Assembly (NCBI GenBank): GCA_963730555.1
Contig: CAVSSS010000024.1
Location: forward strand, 1 to 64,000
Length of the DNA stretch: 64,000 nt
Direction of reading: 5' to 3'
Origin: Roseiarcus sp963730555
Lineage (GTDB): Bacteria > Pseudomonadota > Alphaproteobacteria > Rhizobiales > Beijerinckiaceae
The notes under the pieces: model-generated
The model's input: only the letters and a program-made list of their open reading frames with translations
What the model was told of the DNA's origin: nothing
The model's database searches: none
Shown here: piece by piece, positions 36,048-43,696 of the stretch
Numbering within the stretch: position 1 is the first letter of the stretch
How the letters are laid out: each line of letters opens with the position of its first letter
Program-made: the position numbers and the translations under genes

Positions 36048-36257
36048 TCATCTCCCCGCCGACGCTGTCATGTCCGGACGGCGCCCGCCGATCAAGGGCA
36101 ATCTTTCGATAGCGCCATCGTACGCTTGTGAGCCCAGCTCCACACATAAGATGCGCCCGCTTCCCCCGGGACACATTTGCTCGGGTGGGCTTTCGTTGCT
36201 ATAGCATTTTCGAGAATTGAGCTTGATCCGGCTGAGGCCGACATGCTGGGGGGAAAC

Positions 36258-36902
36258 ATGCGCTTTAGCACTTTGATCGCCGCCGCGGCGGCGCTGTTCG
36301 CGACCACTTCGGCGCCTGCATACGCCAGTCTGGTCGGCGCCACCGTCCAGTCAGCGTCTTATTTGGGCGTCTCTAACCCTCCCCCCGTAGCCTCGCCAAT
36401 AGAATGCACGATCATAGACTGCATGATTCTCGACTATCAGGGGCCGAGCGGTCCAACCAATTCCCCGCTCCCGACCGTTCCGGTGGACTACCTTTTGGAT
36501 AGTCTTACCGAGACAACTGTCTCCGTGGGCGACACAAAGATCACGATCACTAACAATCTCGCCGGCCTGTTTTGTCCCGGTGGGGGATGCACGGCGGGGG
36601 AGTTCAGCGGCTACGTTTTCACGTTCACCGGTGCGCCCGATATCACGAAGGTCACCGTGGACTCCGCCAGCTCCCCCGACTTTCAACCGGTTCTCCCCGG
36701 CGGTCTTACTTTCACAGCGACCACGATAAGCGTAAATGTGAACGGGGATAATCTGGCCGTCGGCGATCAGCTTATCCTCGACGTAACGACCGGAGGAGGC
36801 CCTCCCCCTGTCCCCGAACCCTCGACCTGGGCGCTGATGGTGCTGGGCTTCGCGGGGCTCGGGTTCGCGGGATGGCGTCGGATCGCGACGCAAGCGACGT
36901 GA
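36258..36902 (+). CDS. PEPxxWA-CTERM sorting-domain protein
   Basis: Exported protein: signal peptide MRFSTLIAAAAALFATTSAP, a Thr/Ser/Gly-rich beta region, and the C-terminal sorting signal VPEPSTWALMVLGFAGLGF followed by a basic GWRR anchor stop. Such proteins are processed by an exosortase and linked to surface or exopolysaccharide export; no exosortase is in the window. Four Cys in the body. ATG 36258 is chosen for the GGGGGGAAAC just before it. 214 residues. Confidence 0.8.
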   Translation: MRFSTLIAAAAALFATTSAPAYASLVGATVQSASYLGVSNPPPVASPIECTIIDCMILDYQGPSGPTNSPLPTVPVDYLLDSLTETTVSVGDTKITITNNLAGLFCPGGGCTAGEFSGYVFTFTGAPDITKVTVDSASSPDFQPVLPGGLTFTATTISVNVNGDNLAVGDQLILDVTTGGGPPPVPEPSTWALMVLGFAGLGFAGWRRIATQAT

Positions 36903-36948
36903 CGCTCGTCTTTTACCGGCACTTCGGCGCCAAGAGGGGGAGGGGCAA

Positions 36949-37473
36949 ATGAGTCAGCCTTTTGTGGGCCAGATCATCGCCGTCGGATTCAATTTCGCGC
37001 CCGTGGGCTGGGCGCTCTGCCAAGGCCAGTTGCTGCCGATCAGTCAGAACGAAGTGCTTTTCAATATCATCGGCACCACATTCGGCGGCGACGGCCAGTC
37101 GACCTTCGGTTTGCCGGACCTTCGCGGACGCGCCGCGCTCGGCATGGGCCAGGGAGCAGGGCTGGCTCAATATGTCATCGGACAAGCGGCCGGCGCCGAG
37201 TCGACCACGCTCACAGGCGCCCAGATCGGAAGCCACACCCATGGGCTGTCGGCGGCGGCCACGGCGACAACCTCGACCCCTTCGTCGTCCGTCGTTCTGG
37301 GCACGCCCGCGGCGTCGACGCCAATCTACGCGACGGGTGGGCTCGCCGCGACACTGACGCCGGGGGCGGTGTCCGCGACCGCGGGCGGGGGACAGCCGCA
37401 CGAAAACCGACAGCCGAGCCTGGCTATAAATTACATCATCAGCCTCTTCGGGCTGTTCCCATCACAGAACTGA
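36949..37473 (+). CDS. phage tail collar domain protein (MdpB-like), copy 1
   Basis: 174 residues of the microcystin-dependent-protein-like type: PFVGQIIAVGFNFAPVGWAL, CQGQLLPISQNEVLFNIIG, TTFGGDGQSTFGLPDLRGR, a Ser/Thr/Ala-rich variable middle, and an ending QPSLAINYIISLFGLFPSQN. The tail collar fold is a small beta domain. The nearby genes are not phage structural genes, so this is probably a cellular cluster. A GGGGGAGGGG site precedes ATG 36949. First of three tandem copies. Confidence 0.85.
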   Translation: MSQPFVGQIIAVGFNFAPVGWALCQGQLLPISQNEVLFNIIGTTFGGDGQSTFGLPDLRGRAALGMGQGAGLAQYVIGQAAGAESTTLTGAQIGSHTHGLSAAATATTSTPSSSVVLGTPAASTPIYATGGLAATLTPGAVSATAGGGQPHENRQPSLAINYIISLFGLFPSQN

Positions 37474-37503
37474 ACCGGCTGCGTCGAGGCGAGAGGCGAA
37501 GGC

Positions 37504-38040
37504 ATGGAACCTTTTCTCGGTCAGATCACGCTGTTCCCATTTAATTTCGCCCCGCAGGGGTGGGCTTTCTGCCAAGGCCAGTTGCTGCCGATCTCGCAGA
37601 ATACGGCGCTCTTCTCGCTCCTCGGCACGAATTTCGGCGGCGATGGCAGGTCCACTTTTGCGCTGCCGGACCTCCGCGGCCGCGTTCCGGTGGGCCAGGG
37701 CCAGGGGCCGGGACTGTCCGAATATTTCATCGGCGAGGAAGAAGGCGCGGAGACGGTCGCCCTCCTCGCCTCGCAATCCCCGTCGCACTCGCATCCCTTT
37801 CAGGCCGTGGCCGCCCAGGCGACGACCAATGCGCCGAACGGGGCCTTGCCAGCCGAGGGGCACAGCTCGGGGCGTGGCGCGCCTGCCGTCAATACCTACG
37901 CCCCGCCGCAAACGGCGGTCCCGCTCGCTTCAGGTCAAGTCGCTTTGGCGGGAGGCGGTCACGCGCACAATAACTTGCAGCCGTATCTGACGCTGAACTG
38001 GTGCATCGCGCTGCAGGGAATCTTTCCGCCCCGCTCGTAA
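37504..38040 (+). CDS. phage tail collar domain protein (MdpB-like), copy 2
   Basis: 178 residues, same plan as the neighbours: FLGQITLFPFNFAPQGWAFC, FALPDLRGRVPVGQGQGPG, a His/Ser-rich central SQSPSHSHPFQAVAAQ, and ALQGIFPPRS at the end. The N-terminal and C-terminal thirds match copies 1 and 3 closely while the middle differs, consistent with tandem duplication and divergence. 30 bases after copy 1, with its own purine-rich ribosome site. Confidence 0.85.
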   Translation: MEPFLGQITLFPFNFAPQGWAFCQGQLLPISQNTALFSLLGTNFGGDGRSTFALPDLRGRVPVGQGQGPGLSEYFIGEEEGAETVALLASQSPSHSHPFQAVAAQATTNAPNGALPAEGHSSGRGAPAVNTYAPPQTAVPLASGQVALAGGGHAHNNLQPYLTLNWCIALQGIFPPRS

Positions 38041-38069
38041 GCCGCTTTCCGCAAGAGAGACTTCATCCC

Positions 38070-38609
38070 ATGGCCGAGCCGTTCATCAGTCAGATCGAAG
38101 CCTTCCCCTTCAATTTCGCGCCGAAAGGGTGGGCGTTCTGCGCCGGGCAGCTTATTCCCATCAATCAGAATCAGACGCTCTTCTCGCTCCTCGGCACGAC
38201 TTTCGGCGGTGACGGCGTGAGAACTTTTGCGCTGCCCGACCTGCGCGGACGGCTCGCCAACGGCTTTGGCCAGGGACAGGGCCTGGCGAACTACGCCCTT
38301 GGCCAGCGGGGCGGCGAAGAGACGCACACCCTCACGACGGCGGAGACGCCGTCCCATAGTCACCTGGTCAACGCGGTGAAGAACGGGACGACCGGCGGGA
38401 CCAGCACGCCGGGCGGCGGGGTCACCTTGGGCGAAGGCTACTCGGGCGAAGCCGGATCGCCTGCGGTGAACATCTACAGTTCCGCTGCCCCGACAATCCC
38501 GATGGGCTCGCTTGGACCCACGGGAGGACAGCCGCACGGCAACCTTATGCCGTACCTGGCGCTCAACTATTGCATCGCGCTCCAGGGCGTCTTTCCATCA
38601 CGGAACTGA
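38070..38609 (+). CDS. phage tail collar domain protein (MdpB-like), copy 3
   Basis: 179 residues: PFISQIEAFPFNFAPKGWAF, FSLLGTTFGGDGVRTFALPD, a His-containing PSHSHLVNAVKNGTTGGT centre and ALNYCIALQGVFPSRN at the end. The ATG at 38070 is preferred over an upstream in-frame ATG that lies inside copy 2. Third and last of the cluster; the next gene is convergent. Confidence 0.85.
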   Translation: MAEPFISQIEAFPFNFAPKGWAFCAGQLIPINQNQTLFSLLGTTFGGDGVRTFALPDLRGRLANGFGQGQGLANYALGQRGGEETHTLTTAETPSHSHLVNAVKNGTTGGTSTPGGGVTLGEGYSGEAGSPAVNIYSSAAPTIPMGSLGPTGGQPHGNLMPYLALNYCIALQGVFPSRN

Positions 38610-38630
38610 GCGCACGGCGGGTTTCCGCGG

Positions 38631-38921
38631 TCAATTGAAGACGACCTGATAGTCTTGATGGTTACGCGAAGCCGTATGGATGGGGATCAGATAGACCTCG
38701 AAGCTCGCGCTGTCCTCGAACGTCAGCTGATGCAGTCCTTCGGACACAATGGGGGCTGTGGCGCCGCGCAAAAGCAGGCTGAACGAGGTTCCCAGCGCAG
38801 TGTTCGGCCGCGGCGAACGGTGCAAATCAACCGCGACCAGGGTGAGCGCCTGTCCGTTCGCAAGCGAAGCCGGCCTCCCGACATGGGGCGCGAATGTCTC
38901 GGCGTTGATCGTGTCGCTCAT
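38631..38921 (-). CDS. DUF6916-like protein, 96 aa
   Basis: Small beta-rich protein: NAETFAPHVGRPASLANGQA, FSLLLRGATAPIVSEGLHQL, then FEVYLIPIHTASRNHQDYQ and VVFN. Proteins of this kind often accompany tail-collar (MdpB-like) genes and look like small cellular beta domains that may pair with them. Family name given from the pattern, not from a search. Convergent with copy 3; starts 86 bases from the divergent GNAT gene. Confidence 0.6.
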   Translation of the reverse strand: MSDTINAETFAPHVGRPASLANGQALTLVAVDLHRSPRPNTALGTSFSLLLRGATAPIVSEGLHQLTFEDSASFEVYLIPIHTASRNHQDYQVVFN

Positions 38922-39007
38922 GTCCCGTCATCCTCGCGTCGCGCGAGCGACACTGTGCGATGCTTGCTGCGTTGTCGAGCGCGAAGCGAGGTCGCGGATG
39001 CGCGGCC

Positions 39008-39499
39008 ATGATCGAGCCGACGGAAAGCCTGTTCACGCTTCGGCTTGCGCGGGACAACGCGGACGACGCGGCGTTTCTCTTTGCGCTCTTCGCTGCGACA
39101 AGATCGCCCGAGATGGAGGTGATGCCAATCGACGCCAAAGCCAAGGACTTCTTGCTGCGCGCTCAATACCGCTCCATGACGGAAACTTATCGGCGCGAAT
39201 ATCCTAACGCCCGCTGGGAGGTCGTCGAGATCGAAGGCGAGCCGGCCGGCCTGCTCATCACGGACATCGGTAGCGCTTGCGTCACCTACGTCGACATCGC
39301 GATCCTGCCGTATGTGCAGGGACGCGGGCTGGCGCGGCGGGTTATGCTCAAGGCGCTCGAGGAGCCTCGGTTCCTCGGCCTGCCCGCCCGTGTCAGCGTG
39401 CTGATGCACAACGTTGCCTCGCTGAGGCTCTGCGAACGCGTCGGGTTTGTGAGGGCCGAGGAATCCCCTCCCTTCGTGCACCTGGAATGGACCGCATAG
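39008..39499 (+). CDS. GNAT-family N-acetyltransferase
   Basis: 163 residues from ATG 39008. The acetyl-CoA-binding motif A appears as LPYVQGRGLARRVMLKAL (Q/R-x-x-G-x-G/A), after the strand CVTYVDIAI, with NVASLRLCERVGFVRAEE as the usual C-terminal strand-helix. Substrate unknown. GNAT genes recur beside tail-collar/DUF6916 clusters, so it may act on these proteins; this is inference from context. Confidence 0.75.
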   Translation: MIEPTESLFTLRLARDNADDAAFLFALFAATRSPEMEVMPIDAKAKDFLLRAQYRSMTETYRREYPNARWEVVEIEGEPAGLLITDIGSACVTYVDIAILPYVQGRGLARRVMLKALEEPRFLGLPARVSVLMHNVASLRLCERVGFVRAEESPPFVHLEWTA

Positions 39500-39619
39500 G
39501 ACGCTGGACGCCAGCGGCGATCCTGCGGCGTGCGCGTGTCGCGTCGCCGGCGGGCTGGGCCTCGACTTCAGCGCGTAGTTTCGGGTTCGCTCCAAATCGC
39601 GTACCTTCCCCAGCGCCCC

Positions 39620-40114
39620 ATGTTTGCCTCCGACCTTATCGCTCGCGCCACTGACCTGATCGCCCGCTACCGGGCGGCCGGGCTGATGGCCGCAACGGCG
39701 GAATCGTGCACCGGCGGCCTCATTGCCGCGCTGCTCACGGAGATTCCTGGCTCTTCGACCGTGCTGGAGCGCGGCTTCGTCGTCTATTCCAACGCGGCCA
39801 AGCAGGAGCTGCTCGGCGTTCCGGCCGAGACGCTCGCGAGCCAGGGCGCGGTGAGCCGTGAGACGGCGGTCGCGATGGCGGAGGGCGCGCTTCGCGCGTC
39901 CCGCGCCGAGATCGCGGTCAGCATCACCGGGATCGCCGGGCCGGACGGCGGAAGCGCGGCGAAGCCGGTTGGCCTCGTCCATTTCGCCTGCGCCCGGCGC
40001 GGGGTGCCAACGGTCGCGCGCGAGGAGCGGTTCGGCGACATCGGGCGCGAGGCCGTGAGGCTCGCCTCGGTCAAGGTCGGCCTCGATTTGCTCGAGGCGG
40101 CCTGCGGCGCTTGA
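39620..40114 (+). CDS. pncC: CinA C-terminal domain protein, nicotinamide-nucleotide amidase
   Basis: 164 residues, single CinA-C domain. It hydrolyses nicotinamide mononucleotide to nicotinate mononucleotide in pyridine-nucleotide recycling. The catalytic Ser/Thr region AATAESCTGGLIAALLTE, then VYSNAAKQELLGVPAETL, SRETAVAMAEGAL and the glycine-rich SITGIAGPDGGSAAKPVGLV are all intact. ATG 39620; an upstream in-frame start is arginine-rich and unlikely. Stand-alone, without the N-terminal COG1058 domain. Confidence 0.85.
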   Translation: MFASDLIARATDLIARYRAAGLMAATAESCTGGLIAALLTEIPGSSTVLERGFVVYSNAAKQELLGVPAETLASQGAVSRETAVAMAEGALRASRAEIAVSITGIAGPDGGSAAKPVGLVHFACARRGVPTVAREERFGDIGREAVRLASVKVGLDLLEAACGA

Positions 40115-40185
40115 GCCGCGTACAACAGAATCCATATGTTGTTGCTGCGTCCGTCGCGCCACAGCATCAACGCGCCCGGCCGCGA

Positions 40186-40252
40186 GCGCGGAACTAAACG
40201 GGGTCGTAAGGAACTGAATACATTAGGGGCGCGGAACTAAAACGGAACTAAG
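40186..40252. repeat. short direct repeats GGAACTAAA
   Basis: GCGCGGAACTAAA occurs at 40186-40198 and at 40229-40241, and CGGAACTAA again at 40243-40251; a looser copy AAGGAACTGAA lies between. The roughly 15-44 base spacing and the position between two convergent genes suggest either a small repeat expansion or binding sites. No gene is seen in the 40115-40317 gap. Confidence 0.4.
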
Positions 40253-40317
40253 GCCGGCGCGCCGTGACGCCCGCTCTCCCGAGACGGCCGCTGAAATCCG
40301 GCAAAGCCCACCGCCGA

Positions 40318-41058
40318 TCAATTCGGCCAGGCGACGCCCCAACGATCCGCATAGGCCACCTGGCTCACCGGCTTACGTGCGAGCGGACCGAATTTCCCCT
40401 GCGGATAGCCGATCGGCATCAAGGCATAGGTCGACACGTCGGCTGGCAAGTCGAGCAGCGCCTTGACTTCATCTTCGCAGCGGATGTGGTTGGTGGTGAT
40501 CAGCGTGCCCAATCCGAACGCACGGCACGCCAAGATGATGTTCTGCACAGCCGGATAGATGCTCGCGCCGCGAATCCGCCGTTCATAAGCGAGCTCTCGC
40601 TCATAAGTCGCGTCTAGGGACGGCGGAAGCGTCTCACGCGCCGGCATGGCTCGCTCTTGCAAGCAGGGGACCAGCAGCAGGGGCGCTTCGCCCATGTGGT
40701 CCCACAAATACGCGCCGGAAGTCAGCATGCGCCTATATTGCTCGTCCGTCAGATGCGCCGGCCGAGCGCGCGCCTTGTACATTGCGCTCGCGATGTCGGA
40801 GGCCTTGCGGTAGATCATCCCCAGCTGGCGCCGCTGCTCGCTATCGCGCACCACGATGAACGCCCAGTTCTGCGCATTGCCCGCCGAGGGCGCTCGAATG
40901 GCGGTGTCCAAGATGCGGGTGATGATCTCCTCAGGCACTGGATCAGGTTTGAGCCGGCGCAAACCTCGTGCCGAGTAGATGGCGTCGAACAGTCCGATCT
41001 CAGGCACCGCGAGTCCCCCTTGGCGAATGCGTTCGGCCAGCCTATCCACCTCCGCCAT
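40318..41058 (-). CDS. nitroreductase-family flavoprotein
   Basis: 246 residues, FMN-dependent oxidoreductase fold. SARGLRRLKPDPVPEEIITR and AIRAPSAGNAQNWAFIVVRD are the typical N-terminal FMN-binding segments, and YPAVQNIILACRAFGLGTLI the dimer-helix region; the C-terminus has LMPIGYPQGKFGPLARKPV. Similar to BluB/nitroreductase relatives, but the lengths and motifs do not decide a substrate. Intact. Divergent from the gene at 41215. Confidence 0.8.
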   Translation of the reverse strand: MAEVDRLAERIRQGGLAVPEIGLFDAIYSARGLRRLKPDPVPEEIITRILDTAIRAPSAGNAQNWAFIVVRDSEQRRQLGMIYRKASDIASAMYKARARPAHLTDEQYRRMLTSGAYLWDHMGEAPLLLVPCLQERAMPARETLPPSLDATYERELAYERRIRGASIYPAVQNIILACRAFGLGTLITTNHIRCEDEVKALLDLPADVSTYALMPIGYPQGKFGPLARKPVSQVAYADRWGVAWPN

Positions 41059-41214
41059 ATTGGCAACGACCTGGTGCGTCCATCGAAGGCGCGGTTATTA
41101 GCCAACGCCGAGCTGCGTGGGCGATTAACCCAAGTTTATCTCGTCAAATGGAACGGTCGACGTCTCCAAACCGTTCCCTAAAGGGTTGGGCAAGCGACTT
41201 TGGAGATGCAACCG

Positions 41215-41583
41215 ATGAATGCGACCGCCAGGACTCTGTTTGTTCTCCTTCTTGGCTCTGGATTCGCCGGCTCCGCGCTTGCCGCGATGGATTTGGCTCA
41301 GACCACGCCGGACGCGCAAGTCCCGGCGCATATGAGCCAGAAGCTGCACGATGATCTCGCCAAGGCCGGATTCACGGATATTACAATCATGCCCGCGTCC
41401 TTGATTGTTCGCGCCAAGGACGCGCAAGGCAATTCAATCATGATGGTGATCAACCCGGACTCACTGACGGATGTGGCCGAACACACGCAGGGGACAGCGG
41501 CCAAGCCTAAGGAACCGCCGCTCGCGGGGGCAATCAAAGGCGAGCCGAACAGTCCGATTCCCTCGCCGCCCCCGAAGCGTTAA
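41215..41583 (+). CDS. small exported protein, PepSY-like hypothetical
   Basis: 122 residues: signal peptide MNATARTLFVLLLGSGFAGS with ALA cleavage, then KLHDDLAKAGFTDITIMPAS, FLVRAKD-like LIVRAKDAQGNSIMMVINPD and a Pro-rich end. This beta-alpha-beta pattern recurs in many short periplasmic proteins of the order. Start: GGAG stands 9 bases before ATG 41215; ATG 41206 is the alternative. Function unknown. Confidence 0.65.
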   Translation: MNATARTLFVLLLGSGFAGSALAAMDLAQTTPDAQVPAHMSQKLHDDLAKAGFTDITIMPASLIVRAKDAQGNSIMMVINPDSLTDVAEHTQGTAAKPKEPPLAGAIKGEPNSPIPSPPPKR

Positions 41584-41650
41584 TCTAAGTCTGCGGATAC
41601 AACCAAAGCGGGAATTCCTTCCAAATGACCGCTCCCAAACGCCAGCAAAT

Positions 41651-41699
41651 GCAAATAAACGCTTGTAAATTGGCTAGCGTTTACTGCGTTTATTTTTGC
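41651..41699. repeat. AT-rich inverted repeat
   Basis: GCAAATAAACGC at 41651-41662 and GCGTTTATTTTTGC at 41686-41699 are reverse complements apart from two extra T. A further AGCGTTTA lies in the loop, giving three copies of the GCGTTTA unit. It might be a regulator site or, since it sits in an AT island after a convergent pair, a structural element. Confidence 0.5.
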
Positions 41700-41933
41700 G
41701 AATTTAGCCTTTTCAATGGGTTGCGAACGATGTAAGTAAGAAAATCGCTCCCTCGTCGCGGCTCGCGCTGCGGTTGTGGGCCAATGTTTCAAACAGCTTC
41801 CGGCTTCCCGTCCGCCTATCGGCGAGCGGGAAATAGATTCCGGCAGCCGCAATACGTACTGCAAATTTCTGATTTTGTCAAGTCAACTCGCGTTGGGTGT
41901 TGATAGACGTCTGGCGCCGATCGGCTGTCGGTC

Positions 41934-41956
41934 ATGGCCGGGCTTGAACCGGCCAT
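41934..41956. repeat. REP-like extragenic hairpin
   Basis: ATGGCCGG and CCGGCCAT form a perfect 8-bp stem with a 7-base loop. Elements built on GGCCGGG...CCCGGCC are abundant between genes in Hyphomicrobiales genomes. Pairs with a sister element at 42078-42096. Confidence 0.65.
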
Positions 41957-42077
41957 CTACGGAAAGCCGCCTCAGAGACGAGTCCAGGCAGCGCCGCGAA
42001 TGGTCGCAAGGGCTTCAGGAGTAAAGCTTTTTGACCTCGGAACTCTCTTGCGGTCGTCTGCGCCGAAACACGTGGAT

Positions 42078-42096
42078 GGCCGGGACAAGCCCGGCC
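42078..42096. repeat. REP-like extragenic hairpin
   Basis: GGCCGGG and CCCGGCC form a perfect 7-bp stem with a 5-base loop ACAAG, preceded by GTGGAT. Same family as the element at 41934-41956 but in the opposite orientation, so the two could pair as an inverted repeat about 120 bases apart. Confidence 0.65.
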
Positions 42097-42165
42097 AGAA
42101 AGCTTTAAAGAGCAACGTCCTTCGAGACGCGCCTCCGCGCTCCTCAGGACGAGGTGGGGTGGGGC

Positions 42166-42624
42166 TTACGCGCGCCCGTAGACCACGTCGGCGCGCCGCT
42201 CGAAAGCGCTGGCGAATTTGCGAAACGCCGCGTCGAACATCGAGCCCATGAGCGCGCCGAGGGTCCGGCTTTTGAATTCATAATCGATGAAGAAGCTGAC
42301 GCGGGAGCCCTCCCCGTCGGGCTCGTCCTTGAAGGTCCAGACGTTTTCGAGCCGGCTGAAGGGTCCGTCGATATATTCGACCATCACCTTGAGATTGCGC
42401 TTATCCAGCGTGACCCGACTGGTGAACGTCTCGCGAATGAGCTTATAGCCGACCGTCATGCCGGCCAGGAGCGTTTCGCAACCGTCCCCTTCCGAGCTGC
42501 GGCTGCGCACCTTGAGCGCCTTGCATAGGGGGACGAATTCCGGATAGCGCTCGACGTCGGCCACGAGATCGAACATCTCGGCGGCAGTGTGGCGAACGCG
42601 GCGCTCGACGCGGAACAAGGGCAA
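42166..42624 (-). CDS. RatA/COQ10-like START-domain protein
   Basis: 152 residues of the polyketide-cyclase/COQ10 type: RRVRHTAAEMFDLVADVERY, PEFVPLCKALKVRSR, MTVGYKLIRETFTSRVTLD and FSRLENVWTFKDEP. Members bind ubiquinone-like lipids (COQ10) or act as ribosome-association factor RatA; the sequence alone does not decide. Start: TTG at 42624, with GGAGG 9 bases upstream; the frame continues further up but overlaps secG in arginine-rich sequence. Confidence 0.75.
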   Translation of the reverse strand: MPLFRVERRVRHTAAEMFDLVADVERYPEFVPLCKALKVRSRSSEGDGCETLLAGMTVGYKLIRETFTSRVTLDKRNLKVMVEYIDGPFSRLENVWTFKDEPDGEGSRVSFFIDYEFKSRTLGALMGSMFDAAFRKFASAFERRADVVYGRA

Positions 42625-42661
42625 GGTCAGGGACCTCCGGCGCTCCGCTTCGGGTCGGTCG

Positions 42662-43051
42662 TTACGGCTTCGGCGCCGGCGCAGCGGGAGCAGGCGCGGG
42701 CGTTGAGGGCGCGCTTGACCCGCCTTCCATCTGTTTGAGCTGATCGAGAATATTGCCGGGCGAAATCGGCGTGGGCGCCGTCTGGCCTGCCGGCGCTGGA
42801 CCCCTTTCAAGGATCGAGTGTGGCGCGCGGCTCCAGCTCGAGAGGATCGACATCAGGAGCGCGGTGGCGAAGAACAATGCCCCCAGGATGGCGGTCGCCC
42901 GCGAGAGCGCGTTCGCCTGGCCGCGCCCGGTCATGAAACTCCCCGTCCCCCCGCCTGTCCCAAGCGCGCCGCCTTCGGAGCGCTGCAAAAGGACAACCGC
43001 GATGAGCGCTACGACAATGAGGATATGGATAACGATCAGAACGGATTGCAT
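42662..43051 (-). CDS. secG: protein translocase subunit SecG
   Basis: 129 residues. Two membrane helices (VLIVIHILIVVALIAVVLLQ and ATAILGALFFATALLMSIL) flank the conserved loop QRSEGGALGTGGGTGSFMTG that faces the SecY channel; the tail is Pro/Ala-rich, usual in the order. ATG 43051. Normally adjacent to tpiA; here the Hdr-like pair stands between. Confidence 0.92.
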   Translation of the reverse strand: MQSVLIVIHILIVVALIAVVLLQRSEGGALGTGGGTGSFMTGRGQANALSRATAILGALFFATALLMSILSSWSRAPHSILERGPAPAGQTAPTPISPGNILDQLKQMEGGSSAPSTPAPAPAAPAPKP

Positions 43052-43264
43052 GAAGGTCTCGATGGTGGGCGCGCCCGGCCGAGGGGCCAGCGTCCTCGAA
43101 AGATGGCGCGCTCCTAACATGGCGCAAGTGGGGCGTCCATTGCGAGTCGCGGTTTGGTTTTGGAATTTCAGCCCGCGGAACCAAAGCGCAAGGTCTCCGC
43201 ACCTCAAACATTGGCCCGAACACAGCGACTTGACGTCACCTCGGAAAGCGCCCAGCCTCGCCCA

Positions 43265-43696
43265 ATGAGCAAGTTGCAGCCTGCGCGCTCAGAGACCTCG
43301 GAAGCTTTTTTGGCAGAGGCCGGTCTGGAACTCGCAGCGCTTTGCACCGCCTGCGGCGCCTGCTTTGACGCCTGTCCCATGGCGGACGCCATCGGTCTTC
43401 GGGGGTCCGACGCCAGGGCTGTGACCGATGGGCTGCGTCGATTGGCGAAGGGAGAGCCGGCGAGCGCGGAGACAGTGGCCTGGGTGCGCGCTTGCGGCAA
43501 GAGCGGTCTTTGTGTCGCAGCGTGCCCCGAGCGATCCGCGGGGCTCGATGCGATGCTGCTTGTCAGGATCGCCAAGCAGCATGCGCTCAACGCCACCCAC
43601 CAGCTGTCGGTCAAGCACGACCCAACCTATTACCCCCGCATCAAGACCTTTGCGCGCCTGCAGCTCACCGACGAGGAGCTCTCCAAATGGCTGTAA
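43265..43696 (+). CDS. HdrC-like 4Fe-4S ferredoxin-type protein
   Basis: 143 residues. Two [4Fe-4S] motifs: CTACGACFDACPM at residues 29-41 and CGKSGLCVAACPE at about 78-90; helical remainder like the HdrC / succinate-dehydrogenase iron-sulfur subfamily. It should pass electrons to the CCG-domain protein encoded next. Start at ATG 43265, the upstream frame being unlike a protein start. Overlaps the following gene by 10 bases, so the two are probably made together. No HdrA-like flavoprotein is present. Confidence 0.75.
   Translation: MSKLQPARSETSEAFLAEAGLELAALCTACGACFDACPMADAIGLRGSDARAVTDGLRRLAKGEPASAETVAWVRACGKSGLCVAACPERSAGLDAMLLVRIAKQHALNATHQLSVKHDPTYYPRIKTFARLQLTDEELSKWL

Larger units (their letters stand above)
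41584..42165. other. long intergenic region with AT-rich inverted repeat and REP-like hairpins
   Basis: 580 bases with no convincing gene. The left part (about 41630-41730) is AT-rich compared with its surroundings and contains the inverted repeat at 41651-41699. The right part holds two hairpins of the GGCCGGG type (41934-41956 and 42078-42096). No tRNA structure could be built here. Confidence 0.6.

Noticed and set aside
36949..38609. Tail-collar genes as part of a prophage
   Set aside because: Neighbours are a PEP-CTERM protein, a DUF6916-like protein and a GNAT enzyme; no capsid, sheath, baseplate or integrase nearby.
41934..42096. tRNA gene or attachment site
   Set aside because: The two hairpins are isolated REP-like stems; no cloverleaf, anticodon arm or T-loop consensus could be fitted, and no integrase is adjacent.
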